Shown piece by piece: positions 54,689 to 62,989 of a DNA stretch of 64,000 bases (positions are counted from its first letter, which is position 1; each line of letters begins with the position of its first letter). The notes under the pieces are model-generated. The model was given only the letters and a program-made list of their open reading frames with translations. It was not told the DNA's origin and did no database searches. A program made the position numbers and the translations under genes. This stretch comes from an uncultured Kineothrix sp. (lineage in GTDB: Bacteria; Bacillota; Clostridia; Lachnospirales; Lachnospiraceae), in the NCBI GenBank assembly GCA_910588855.1, contig CAJUSR010000015.1, forward strand, positions 21,532-85,531, in the 5' to 3' direction.

Positions 54689-54741
54689 CATATGAACAAC
54701 TGCTCATATGTTCATTATATCATCCATTCGTCTATTGTCAA
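54689..54741 (-). promoter_or_regulatory. Promoter and CadC/SmtB-type operator of the Zn/Cd operon
   Basis: Minus strand -35 TTGACA (54736-54741), 16 bp, and -10 TATAAT (54714-54719). Immediately downstream is the dyad CATATGAGCAGTTGTTCATATG spanning 54689-54710, matching the TGA(A/G)CA...TTCA pattern of ArsR/SmtB operators. The resulting ~230-nt leader to 54470 is strongly purine-rich on the transcript and holds no gene. Confidence 0.8.
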
Positions 54742-54876
54742 TAACATTTTTCAATATTATCAAAATTAATATCCAAAAAGGGATATTATGAAAATATGAA
54801 AACGCATTTCTGCCGGACAAATTCTGCCTTTTCTGCTGCCACATTCTATCTGTCATTCCATCCGCCATTCTTGTTG

Positions 54877-55008
54877 CTACTTGTCAAGTGCGTATTCATC
54901 ATTTTTCATCACTTTTCTTGATTTTCCCTGTTTTCCATGCTTATCAATCTTCTGTTGTAAGCAGGGCGGTATCTGCCCTGTGATAGTGGCCTGAATGTTG
55001 TTGCTCAT
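54877..55008 (-). CDS. Small hypothetical protein, 43 aa
   Basis: MSNNIQATITGQIPPCLQQK begins a 43-residue basic ORF with an AAGGAGGAAC ribosome site directly ahead. Not recognised. It is surrounded by remnant sequence and may itself be the start of a truncated mobile-element gene. Confidence 0.35.
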   Translation of the reverse strand: MSNNIQATITGQIPPCLQQKIDKHGKQGKSRKVMKNDEYALDK

Positions 55009-55103
55009 GTTCCTCCTTTTGAACGCAAAAAAGACGCATGGTTTACATTTTACTGTTCCATACGCCTTTACGCTATTACTTTGATATTAAGTTGTGTTGT
55101 TGA

Positions 55104-55390
55104 TTATGCTGACTGCATGACTTCGGCCTCAATCTCCTTTAATTCCTCCATTGATAATGCAGGAACATAACGTGCAATCTTTTCAAGAGAAAGTTCTCCG
55201 TCTTTAATCATTCTTTCAGCTGACTTTCTTTCCGCTTTTTTTCAAATTCTTTGAACAACGATATTGTATTAGATTTTCTGCAAATCATTATAAAGATTAT
55301 CTGTCAAAACGTTATCTATCGTTACCATATCCAACGCATCCGCTGTTGCGTCTGTATCCTCTGGGTGCGATGTTTTATACAGTTTTAACA
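55104..55390 (-). pseudogene. Rpn/PDDEXK-family putative transposase, C-terminal remnant
   Basis: Two pieces in different frames. HPEDTDATADALDMVTIDNV (about 55390-55275) has no start. RMIKDGELSLEKIARYVPAL then SMEELKEIEAEVMQSA-stop ends at 55104. The latter resembles the C-terminal tail of Rpn-like recombination-promoting nucleases common in Clostridia. The catalytic domain is missing. Confidence 0.65.
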
Positions 55391-55397
55391 AATTACC

Positions 55398-56048
55398 CTA
55401 AATTATATCATTAAAAGAAAGTATCAATAACACACAAGTTATAATCATTAGTAGAGCCACCAATAAAACTCCGATATTTATCCGCATCTTATCTGAATCC
55501 CGCTTAGATTCAATTAAATTTGAACGACGCAATGCAGTGACAGCAGGTTTATATAAAAGCATTGTTATTGCCGCATTCAGACCTCCCTTAATTAAATTAA
55601 ATGGTAAAAACGCCGGAATCAGCAATTCTACAATAGCTTCTCTTGGATAACCCATGTAGATTGGAGCAATCAAATAGTTCCAAATCATCATAATTACAAC
55701 CTGACAACTCCAGCCACAGAAAAGTCCGATTAATGCACCAGATAGCTTATGTTTCTTTTTATATACAAATGCGGCTGTACACGCAAAGGAACAACTTGAA
55801 ATGATATTCATAATACAGCCTAAAACCCCTGTTCCGCTAATTGTGAACATTTGCACTACAGAAACAATCACTGTTACAGCAAATGAAGTAAGCGACCCAA
55901 AAATCAATCCACCAATTACTATGATAACATCTTTGGGGTCGTACTTCAGAAAAAGTACAAGTGGGATGCGCCCGACAACCACTGAGACATAAGCAAGTGT
56001 GCATAGCATACCTATTGTTGTAAGTTTCTTCGTTTTACTGATATTCAT
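55398..56048 (-). CDS. ribU: ECF transporter riboflavin-specific S component RibU
   Basis: A 216-residue membrane protein with six helices, the N-terminal TTIGMLCTLAYVSVVVGRIP and the RibU-typical KYDPKDVIIVIGGLIFG loop. It binds riboflavin and works with the shared ECF module (EcfT, EcfA1/A2), which is not in the window. An FMN riboswitch and a terminator lie upstream, confirming the flavin link. Strong AAGGAGG ribosome site. Confidence 0.95.
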   Translation of the reverse strand: MNISKTKKLTTIGMLCTLAYVSVVVGRIPLVLFLKYDPKDVIIVIGGLIFGSLTSFAVTVIVSVVQMFTISGTGVLGCIMNIISSCSFACTAAFVYKKKHKLSGALIGLFCGWSCQVVIMMIWNYLIAPIYMGYPREAIVELLIPAFLPFNLIKGGLNAAITMLLYKPAVTALRRSNLIESKRDSDKMRINIGVLLVALLMIITCVLLILSFNDII

Positions 56049-56060
56049 TTGAATACCTCC

Positions 56061-56106
56061 TTAAATAAAATTAACACTTGAAAGTATTGAGTGCCTTTCA
56101 AGCGTT
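56061..56106 (-). terminator. Riboswitch-controlled terminator before ribU
   Basis: On the minus strand AACGCTTGAAAG pairs with CTTTCAAGTGTT (one G-U), followed by AATTTTATTT just ahead of the ribosome site. It is the expected off-state element of the FMN switch. Confidence 0.7.
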
Positions 56107-56113
56107 AAAATTT

Positions 56114-56203
56114 AAGGTGTATTGAGAACGTCAACAGGAGCAATTTGACAAAAAAGAGTGCAAAATTATTGCCAGATTTATTCTGACAATCTCAATACAC
56201 CTT
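56114..56203 (-). promoter_or_regulatory. Antiterminator-like 14-bp inverted repeat in the ribU leader
   Basis: AAGGTGTATTGAGA (plus 56114-56127) is perfectly inverted at 56190-56203. The distal arm overlaps the 3' side of the FMN aptamer's closing stem (GAAGG), so aptamer folding and this hairpin compete. This fits an expression platform switching between antiterminator and terminator. Confidence 0.6.
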
Positions 56204-56311
56204 CTTTAATCCGGACTATACCGTCGGTTTTGGAATTTCACCAAACCCCGCGCTTTCGCGCCCGCGGACTATAACCGCCGATCGGGAATTTCACCCTGCC
56301 CTGAAGACATC
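56201..56311 (-). ncRNA. FMN riboswitch (RFN element)
   Basis: The minus strand shows the hallmark RFN blocks in order: GTCTTCAGGGCAGGGTGAAA, then TTCCCGATCGGCGGT and TATAGTCCGCG, a variable GCGCGAAAGCGC hairpin, GGTTTGGTGAAATTCC, ACCGACGGTATAGTCCGGAT and AAAGAAG. FMN binding should switch off ribU. Confidence 0.97.
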
Positions 56312-56426
56312 ACTACTATTCAATTGTTTAGTGGATTATAGCATATAGCAAAGAAAAAGTCAATTTCCGCTTGTTCGACTGTTATTAACTTGAGATTATG
56401 TCGCTTTTTGATAAACTATAAAAGTT

Positions 56427-56543
56427 ATGAAAGAAGGTATGATTACATTGCCGCAAGACCAACTAAAAACATTTACTGTCATTAACCGTTTCATCGACAA
56501 GTCTGTTTCCAGGCAGCAGGCCGCCGAGCTTCTCGGTCTTTCT
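56427..56543 (+). pseudogene. IS transposase N-terminal fragment (ISNCY-like)
   Basis: MKEGMITLPQDQLKTFTVIN and RFIDKSVSRQQAAELLGLS resemble the N-terminal HTH of ISNCY/IS1202-type transposases. Homology stops abruptly at about 56543, where an unrelated oppositely oriented gene fragment begins. Confidence 0.65.
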
Positions 56544-56628
56544 ACATACCCGCCAGCCTTGCCGTCTCCGTATATCCCATGCCTACCCGCCGCAGGTCTG
56601 AAACCTTCCTTTTCTGTTCCTCCGTCAT
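56544..56628 (-). pseudogene. Small HTH protein, N-terminal fragment
   Basis: The minus strand reads MTEEQKRKVSDLRRVGMGYT then ETARLAGM, from an ATG at 56628 with GCAGGAGGTG ahead. It resembles short HTH proteins of Clostridial integrative elements. It is cut at the junction with the transposase fragment. Confidence 0.55.
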
Positions 56629-56649
56629 GAAAAACACACCTCCTGCCAT

Positions 56650-56990
56650 ATGCAATCGCAAGGGCGGGAACCGGACGGCCGCGCCGGTCCCTTCCCGTTC
56701 TTGGGTTTATCCGTTCCAGGCGCTTTCCTGATGTTCAGGTCGGAGATGGACACCCGCATAAGGTACGGCTGGAATTCCATTCCAGCCGCCCATCCTTTCC
56801 CATCCGGGTTCTCCTTCTGCCCAAGTCATTCCGCACATCCTCTCGTGACATGTTTGAAGCGCGGGTCAGTGCAGGCGTTCTTCATCGCGTCCGTAGAGGC
56901 GCATGCTTTCAGGTGCTGCACCTGCGCCCGGCATCTGTCAGGCTAGCCCGGAAAATATTCTTTGCCTAACTATTGCTCTGTCATAATCAC
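56650..56990. other. GC-rich mobile-element scar without an intact gene
   Basis: Base composition is clearly richer in G+C than the flanks. The minus strand has short open stretches, such as a 40-codon reading starting MTWAEGEPGWERMGGWNG behind AGAGGATG, and a Cys/Lys-rich segment, but nothing I can assign. It is probably the remainder of the element that supplied the HTH fragment. Confidence 0.45.
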
Positions 56991-56998
56991 TGCATCTA

Positions 56999-57247
56999 TT
57001 ACCTCAAGTTCCCCGCCACCCCGAATCGAGTCGGATTTCCATGATATTTGCATTTCGCTTTAATGCAGCACTGTAAAGGAATCTTATCTGCAATTGCTGC
57101 AGAATACCCATCTTCTGAACAGCAATTCACAGTTCCATCCTTTTGGATCCATTTGCCGGTCAGACCTATAATTTTTACTTTTGTACTCTTATTGAATACG
57201 TTTTTTACACTGTCTACCGGACAAACCCCAGGTGTTCCATCCTCCAT
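56999..57247 (-). CDS. Cys-rich small protein in sucrose operon
   Basis: An 82-residue protein with eight or so cysteines clustered as CC pairs (NCCSEDG, QCCIKAKCKYHG). No signal peptide. Not recognised; the cysteines suggest metal binding or disulfides. It is 8 bp downstream of the HPr-like gene and the last in the operon. Confidence 0.5.
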   Translation of the reverse strand: MEDGTPGVCPVDSVKNVFNKSTKVKIIGLTGKWIQKDGTVNCCSEDGYSAAIADKIPLQCCIKAKCKYHGNPTRFGVAGNLR

Positions 57248-57255
57248 CTAAAGCT

Positions 57256-57492
57256 TCACCTTTTTACATACCCGTTTAACGCATCTATAATATCATCCAC
57301 ATTTTCTCTTCCTTCATGAATCCTGAGCCTGACTGGTTTCGACAGGTCTATGCTGAAAATACCCATAATAGACTTTGCATCAATAATATATCTGCCACTG
57401 ACCAAATCTATCTCTGCATCAAATTTTGTCGTAATTGAAACAAAATTTTTTACTTTGTCAATACTATCCAACGATATTTCTATTTCTCTCAT
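57256..57492 (-). CDS. HPr-like protein lacking the phospho-histidine
   Basis: A 78-residue protein aligned to PTS HPr: strand MREIEISLDSI, helix KVKNFVSITTKF, strand EIDLVSGRYIIDAKSIMGIF with the Ser46-equivalent in SIMGIFSIDL, and the C-terminal helix DIIDALNGY. The active-site segment GLHARPA with His15 is absent (DSIDKVKNF instead). It therefore cannot carry phosphate by the normal route and may be regulatory. It lies in the sucrose PTS operon. Confidence 0.75.
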   Translation of the reverse strand: MREIEISLDSIDKVKNFVSITTKFDAEIDLVSGRYIIDAKSIMGIFSIDLSKPVRLRIHEGRENVDDIIDALNGYVKR

Positions 57493-57554
57493 TCCTTTTC
57501 ACCGACTCCTTTCCTCTATCAATGCTAACACATCTGTCCTGTCTGGCATAACTT

Positions 57555-58280
57555 TTAATGCACCTTTTTTGTTGTAATAATGGAAGCCGCCGCATTAGCA
57601 AACTCCAACATTTCATACAGCTTCTGTCTATCCATCCTGTTCCAGCCATTTTCCAGAACCATATTCAGGACACAAGCCATGAAAGTATCCCCTGCCCCAG
57701 TTGTTTCGATTGTATTTTCACATAAAAACGGTTTACATTCCACTCTTTCCCCATGATAGTCAACTATGCTTCCCATCCTTCCCATTGTGACACAGATAAA
57801 AGGTGTGTTAAATTCTTTCTGAATTCTCACAACGCCCTCATCAATATCCGAAGTTTCCGCAAAAAACTCAATCTCATCATCCGAAATTTTAAGGATATGG
57901 CACTGGCCAATCCCATAGGCAATCTTTTCCTTTGCTTTCTCCAAGCTCTCACATAGCGGAGGACAAAGATTGGGTTCAAAGGAAATCAACGCCCCTCCTT
58001 CCTTCGCCATTTCTACTGCCACCCTGGTTACGTCCTTGATTTTTTCGTCCGTTATTGACAGACTTCCAAAATGAAAAACTCCGTTGCCCACCCGAAACCG
58101 TATGGACAAATGCAAGCGTTGTTGGCACTTCCTTATCCATAACCAGATTGCTAATATTGATTCCCTGCCATGACACTGCATCCCTAAGCATCCGGCCCAA
58201 AAAATCGTCGCCTACTTTACCAATAAAAGCTGTTTTTTCCCTAACTGTTGCAGCATTGATAAAACATTATCTTCTTTCCT
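57555..58280 (-). pseudogene. scrK: PfkB-family fructokinase, decayed
   Basis: Frame 1 (57555 to about 58095) holds FHFGSLSITDEKIKDVTRVA, ISFEPNLCPPLCESL and the catalytic ETTGAGDTFMACVL. Frame 2 (to about 58280) holds TAFIGKVGDDFLGRMLRDAV and VPTTLAFVHT. About 30 codons between them and the first ~40 codons are missing. It would have phosphorylated the fructose released by sucrose-6-phosphate hydrolase. The loss means fructokinase must be supplied elsewhere. Confidence 0.85.
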
Positions 58281-58349
58281 TTCCATTTTATTTTTTATCA
58301 ATCCGCCAGAAAAGTATCCCTCCGCAGTCAGTTATGTAATCCCAGCCTA

Positions 58350-60320
58350 TCATTCAACTGTGACAATCTTCTCCATCTGTTTTGACTTGCCTGTCTTTAC
58401 CACATTACAGGACTGATAATCATCGCTGTTTGTCAGCAGTACCGCTGATGTCGTGCTAAACCCGGCAACTTTAATCTTGGAAATATCGAATATCATAAGT
58501 TTCTGTCCAGCCTTGACCTTATCTCCCTCAGATACCAAAACCGTGAATCCATCGCCATTCATTTTTACAGTGTCTACCCCGACATGAATCAGCAGCTCCA
58601 TTCCGCCCGGCCCTGTAATACCGATAGCATGGCATGTCTCTGTCACAGAAGATATTTTTCCATCAAAAGGCGCCACAACCTCCCCTGTTTCCGGCTCAAT
58701 GCCAACGCCATCCCCTAAAACACCGGATGCAAAAGTTTCATCCGGAATATTTTCTCTCGGAATAACATTTCCCTGGATCGGGGCATAGATTACTTTCCCC
58801 CCCTTTTCTTCTGCGTCTGTACACGTATCTGCTGCAGGACTCTCTATCCGGCCAGACTCCGCCATTTTGCTCCCGGCAGCCACAGCCGCCTTCTCTTTTT
58901 TCCCCAATACTCCTCCCAGCATCATGGTAGCTGCAAATGCACTCACAATTGCAATTGCCATGGATACCATAAACTGCAGCATGCAGTCAGGACGGATACA
59001 GATAACGCCAATCACGCCACACGGCCCCTGGGAAACAGATAATACCTTTACAAATGTGGCATAGGCTGCCCCTATACCGCCGCCAATCAATGCCCCGTAA
59101 AAAGGATACCTTAATTTCAGGTTGACACCAAATATTGCCGGCTCTGTGATTCCAAGCATGGAGGATATGCCGGAAGCGGAGGCTAAGCTCTTCATTTTAG
59201 GATCATTCTTCATCCGGAACATAACAGCCAATGCTGCCGCACCCTGTGCACAGTTTGCAGCCGCAACAACCGCAAACGTAGGCGAGCCCCCCAGCGTGCC
59301 GATATTTGCAAGAATCTGCGTTTCGGCAGTTACCAGGCTGTGATGCATACCCGTGATAACCAGCAGCGGATATGTAACCCCATAAATCAGACCGCCAACG
59401 GAACCAAGGTCAAAGAACAGCCACATAACCGCATTGGTCATGGCATCACCGACGCCCCTCATGACCGGCCCGATAAACAGGAATGTCATTGCCCCGGCAA
59501 TCAGCACGGACAACAGAGGCGTAACAATATTGTCAAGCATCGCAGGCACAATCTTTCGCAGCTTTTTCTCCACAAACGCCAAGCAGAAAGCTGACGCAAT
59601 AACAGGAAGGACCGTTCCCTGATATCCAACCTTGGCAACAGACAGCCCAAAAATATTCCAGTACGGAACAGTCCCGTCAAGCAATGCCTGCCCATATCCA
59701 TACCCATTCATCAAGTCCGGATGAATCATGATAGCTCCGATAACTGCCCCAAGAATCGGCGTTCCGCCAAAAATCTTGGCAGCGGAAAACCCAATCAGGA
59801 CTGGAAGAAAAGTGAACCCAGCATTGGAAAACAGGTTCACCATTTCTGCAAAGTCTTTAATCTGTGGGAATGCTTCCACAAGCGATTTACCCTCGACAAA
59901 CATCCCCTGCGCTGTCAGGATGTTATTGATTCCCATCAGAAGACCGGATGCGACCAGAGCAGGCAGGATTGGCACGAACACATCTGCAAGCGTCTTCAAA
60001 AGCTTCTGGAGCGGGTTCATCTTTTTCGCCGCCTGCTTTTTCAGCTCCTCTTTCGTCATCTCCGTAATATTCGCCATTTTGATGAATTCTGCATAAACAT
60101 TGTTCACAATCCCCGTTCCAAGAATAATCTGGAACTGTCCGCCATTATTGAAATTGCCTTTCACGAGTTCAATATTTTCCAGGGCATCCTTGTCAATCAG
60201 GGACTCATCCTTAAGGACAAGCCTGAGCCTTGTCGCACAGTGTGCAGCGCTCGCAATGTTATCTTTCCCTCCCATACAGGCCAGAATCTCCTGGGCCGTT
60301 TTTACGTACTTTTCTTCCAC
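58350..60320 (-). CDS. scrA: Sucrose-type PTS permease EIIBCA
   Basis: A 656-residue PTS transporter in B-C-A order: EIIB with phospho-Cys28 (SAAHCATRLRL), EIIC membrane domain of the glucoside/sucrose family (about residues 105-465, with YQGTVLPVIASAF and ITGMHHSLVTAETQILA) and EIIA with phospho-His579 (LLIHVGVDTVKMNGDGF). It imports and phosphorylates sucrose, judged by the neighbouring GH32 and fructokinase genes. Confidence 0.93.
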   Translation of the reverse strand: MEEKYVKTAQEILACMGGKDNIASAAHCATRLRLVLKDESLIDKDALENIELVKGNFNNGGQFQIILGTGIVNNVYAEFIKMANITEMTKEELKKQAAKKMNPLQKLLKTLADVFVPILPALVASGLLMGINNILTAQGMFVEGKSLVEAFPQIKDFAEMVNLFSNAGFTFLPVLIGFSAAKIFGGTPILGAVIGAIMIHPDLMNGYGYGQALLDGTVPYWNIFGLSVAKVGYQGTVLPVIASAFCLAFVEKKLRKIVPAMLDNIVTPLLSVLIAGAMTFLFIGPVMRGVGDAMTNAVMWLFFDLGSVGGLIYGVTYPLLVITGMHHSLVTAETQILANIGTLGGSPTFAVVAAANCAQGAAALAVMFRMKNDPKMKSLASASGISSMLGITEPAIFGVNLKLRYPFYGALIGGGIGAAYATFVKVLSVSQGPCGVIGVICIRPDCMLQFMVSMAIAIVSAFAATMMLGGVLGKKEKAAVAAGSKMAESGRIESPAADTCTDAEEKGGKVIYAPIQGNVIPRENIPDETFASGVLGDGVGIEPETGEVVAPFDGKISSVTETCHAIGITGPGGMELLIHVGVDTVKMNGDGFTVLVSEGDKVKAGQKLMIFDISKIKVAGFSTTSAVLLTNSDDYQSCNVVKTGKSKQMEKIVTVE

Positions 60321-60373
60321 GCTATTTTCCTCCTACATCATTATTTGTTGTATTGCTAATCATTGTTTCTGTT

Positions 60374-61207
60374 TTAAAATGACACTTTCATGCCATCATA
60401 AGCTACAACCAGCCCATGCTTCCTGGCAAATCCCTCCAGCTCCCCATGAGTCATGCCGCCATTATGTGAAAAATGGCTGATAACCCTTACGGTATCAGGC
60501 CGGATACAACCTCTCTCTTCCAGTTTCCCTGCAAATGCAATATCATCTGCAAGCCCCATATGATAGCCGTCAGTTTTCTGCCTGCCCATAGTAGCATCCA
60601 TGGATATCAGGTCATATTTGTGGCTGAAAATGCAGTTCCATGCCTCGCTACTCAAATTCATGCCCGTATCATGTCCGTATAAAAAACACTTCCCGTCCTT
60701 TTCGATGATATAAATCAGACAGGTTTCCCGCTTATCATGGTCTGCAGGAACCGGAATGATATGGTAGCCATCCGCCATAAAATCAGCAAACGGATCCAGC
60801 CTGATGAACCTGACTGCATCATCCAGGGGATGCACCTTAAACCGATCAATCAGCACAGCATCATAAAATGCCTTTTCCACTGCTGCATTGCCATATACAT
60901 GCAGCATCCCCTTCGCATTGTGCCCAAAATGCTCATGCCGATGAATCAACTCAACAGGGAAAAAATGGTCCATATGGGAATGCGTAATCAGCAGGTGCTG
61001 AACCTGCCCCAGCCTCAAAGAATAGCTGAGGGCATGCGTGTACGTGTCTGGCGGGAAATCAATGAGAAGCTTTCCATCCACAATTGACTGTGTCCTGGTA
61101 CGCACATCCTTCCCGCCAGTGTTTCTTGCTTTTTTGCAGGTTTCGCAGTCACAGAACAGGGCCGGCAACCCCTCTGCTGCTGCAGTGCCTAAATACTGTA
61201 TTTCCAT
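60374..61207 (-). CDS. MBL-fold metallohydrolase (PhnP-like)
   Basis: A 277-residue metallo-beta-lactamase-fold protein with early Cys pair (FCDCETC), HSHMDH metal motif, later His (VPADHDKRETC), GHDTGM and terminal HFSHNGG. The family includes cyclic phosphodiesterase PhnP. Its position between GH32 and PTS genes is unusual and its substrate in sucrose use is unknown; removal of a cyclic or phosphorylated by-product is one idea. Confidence 0.85.
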   Translation of the reverse strand: MEIQYLGTAAAEGLPALFCDCETCKKARNTGGKDVRTRTQSIVDGKLLIDFPPDTYTHALSYSLRLGQVQHLLITHSHMDHFFPVELIHRHEHFGHNAKGMLHVYGNAAVEKAFYDAVLIDRFKVHPLDDAVRFIRLDPFADFMADGYHIIPVPADHDKRETCLIYIIEKDGKCFLYGHDTGMNLSSEAWNCIFSHKYDLISMDATMGRQKTDGYHMGLADDIAFAGKLEERGCIRPDTVRVISHFSHNGGMTHGELEGFARKHGLVVAYDGMKVSF

Positions 61208-61247
61208 AGTCCTCTCCTTTCATCGGGGTGAATCCCCGCTCCTTAGC

Positions 61248-62738
61248 CTAAACACAGATATCATATTTAACAACATCCATACAGACTACTCCATCTGTAT
61301 CAAAAACAATCCCCTCAGCCTCCATAGGGGTATGGAAGACTGCAGACATCACCCTTTCTCCTCCATTTATAAATACTTCAGCCGAATATTTATCCAACAG
61401 CAGACGCAAGCTCAGCACTTCTTCCTGTGTTTCCGAAACAAACGGTTCCGCCACCATTTTTCTACGGCACACCACATCGCGCACAAGGCCGGATCCAGTC
61501 CTGTCAATGGTCAGGCACTTCCTCAGATGGTTGTATTGGAGAAGCATTTCATATTCTTCATTACATGCAAAACAGATGCTAAAATGGTGGAATCCAAATT
61601 CCATAATATCAACCTGTAAATCTATCACCCTGCCTCTGACACCGTCCAGGGCAGTCCTTCCAGATATCCTCTTACCGGTATATTCAATTTTGTTTTTACG
61701 ATAACGCTCCAACTCTCGGACAGGGCTTTGGTAAATCCTGCCCTCCCTTAAAATAAGTTCTCTGGGCAGCGTCATCATTCCCGACCAATTACAGCAATCA
61801 TCCTCTAGTTTGGCGTCCCACGACTGCATCCATCCAATCATGATACGTCTGCCGTCTTCTGTCTGCAAAGTCTGGGGCGCATAAAAATCCAGCCCATAAT
61901 CTACGGACATGATTTTCTCCCTTACAAACCGGTATGTGGAGTTATCATAATCCCCATATATAAATACAGAATTATTCCCGTTGTGGAACTCATATCCCAC
62001 CGCCCGCATATCCTGCGGAGAAACCATTAAAATCTGGCGGTTCCCTAAAGGGAAGAAATCCGGGCATTCCCACATTTTCCCGTATTCGCCCCGACTCTGA
62101 TCCAACACGGCAAGGAACTCCCACTGTTCCAAATTGCTGGATCGGTAGAGCAGGATCTGCCCATTTTTCTCCGCATTACAGTTGCCGGCTACCAGATAAT
62201 AAAATTCCCCCTCCTTCCATATTTTCGGGTCCCGGAAATTTTCTGTGCTGCCGCCCTCCGGGATGTTTTTACCGGCAATTACAGGATTTCCCTCATACTT
62301 TCTATAATTCAGGCCGTCTCCCTTTGCCATACACTGTACCTGGCAATAATCATGCGTCCCGTCTTCCAGATACCGGTCAGTTACGCCAGTATAAAGCAGC
62401 ACATGTTCACCTTCAACTTCTATTGCACTTCCCGAATAACATCCTCCAGCATCATACTTTTCATCCGGCGCCATTGCTACCGGCAGATATTCCCATCTGA
62501 TAAAATCGCTGCTCTTGCAATGCCCCCAGTGCATCGGACCCCATATCTTGCTGAATGGATGATATTGAAAAAACAAATGGTATTCTTTCTGATAAACCGA
62601 AAATCCATTTGGGTCATTCATCCAGCCTACCGGGGATGAAAGATGATATACCGGTCTGCTATCAGCAGGGATTTCTGAAATTCCTTTTTTTTCGATTTTC
62701 CGCGCCATATCTAACTGACTGCTCTCCATTTGCGCCAT
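61248..62738 (-). CDS. scrB: GH32 sucrose-6-phosphate hydrolase
   Basis: A 496-residue GH32 enzyme with the nucleophile motif WMNDPNG, RDPK in NFRDPKIW, and the acid/base motif EC in WECPDFF, then a beta-sandwich C-terminal domain (LLLDKYSAEVFINGGERVM). No signal peptide, as expected for acting on sucrose-6-phosphate in the cytoplasm. Start MAQMESSQ was chosen for GGTGG five bases ahead. First gene of the scr operon. Confidence 0.94.
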   Translation of the reverse strand: MAQMESSQLDMARKIEKKGISEIPADSRPVYHLSSPVGWMNDPNGFSVYQKEYHLFFQYHPFSKIWGPMHWGHCKSSDFIRWEYLPVAMAPDEKYDAGGCYSGSAIEVEGEHVLLYTGVTDRYLEDGTHDYCQVQCMAKGDGLNYRKYEGNPVIAGKNIPEGGSTENFRDPKIWKEGEFYYLVAGNCNAEKNGQILLYRSSNLEQWEFLAVLDQSRGEYGKMWECPDFFPLGNRQILMVSPQDMRAVGYEFHNGNNSVFIYGDYDNSTYRFVREKIMSVDYGLDFYAPQTLQTEDGRRIMIGWMQSWDAKLEDDCCNWSGMMTLPRELILREGRIYQSPVRELERYRKNKIEYTGKRISGRTALDGVRGRVIDLQVDIMEFGFHHFSICFACNEEYEMLLQYNHLRKCLTIDRTGSGLVRDVVCRRKMVAEPFVSETQEEVLSLRLLLDKYSAEVFINGGERVMSAVFHTPMEAEGIVFDTDGVVCMDVVKYDICV

Positions 62739-62788
62739 AATTTCCACCAACCCTTTCCCTATCATTAATATTTGATAGTATCGGTTAT

Positions 62789-62812
62789 GTAACCGATTAA
62801 GTTACCGGTTAC
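62789..62812. promoter_or_regulatory. LacI-type operator O2 in the scrB leader
   Basis: A 24-bp dyad: arms GTAACCG and CGGTTAC around ATTAAGTTAC. It matches the dyad at 62881-62904 in both arms and spacing. It lies downstream of the scrB start point, where bound repressor would act as a roadblock. Confidence 0.8.
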
Positions 62813-62823
62813 TTTATGAATTT

Positions 62824-62852
62824 AGGTTATCACCTATCCTCTGTAATGTCAA
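62824..62852 (-). promoter_or_regulatory. Promoter of the sucrose operon
   Basis: Minus strand -35 TTGACA (62847-62852), 17 bp, and -10 TAACCT (62824-62829). It is flanked on both sides by operators. Confidence 0.7.
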
Positions 62853-62861
62853 GGGTTTTTT

Positions 62862-62923
62862 CCAAAAATCAATCCAATATGTAACCGATTACTTAATCGG
62901 TTACATATTGGATTGATTTTTGG
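62862..62923. repeat. 62-bp perfect palindrome containing operator O1
   Basis: Two 30-bp arms (62862-62891 and 62894-62923) are exact reverse complements with a 2-bp centre CT. The inner 24 bp is the LacI-type operator (GTAACCG...CGGTTAC). The outer part extends symmetry with TTGGATTGATTTTTGG. It overlaps the -35 of the repressor gene. Confidence 0.95.
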
Positions 62924-62941
62924 CTTTCACACTGCTATACT
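62913..62941 (+). promoter_or_regulatory. Promoter of the LacI-family repressor gene
   Basis: -35 TTGATT (62913-62918) and -10 TATACT (62936-62941), spaced 17 bp. The -35 is inside the palindrome, indicating autoregulation. Confidence 0.7.
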
Positions 62942-62989
62942 GAAAACAGCCAAAAGCAAATTCTATTATACCTAATTTGGGAGGTTCCT

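Noticed and set aside
57976..58200. The SGGQRSFSFW reading as the true fructokinase continuation
   Set aside because: The same bases in the other frame give the conserved FHFGSLS motif; the match is a coincidence of overlapping frames around a deletion.
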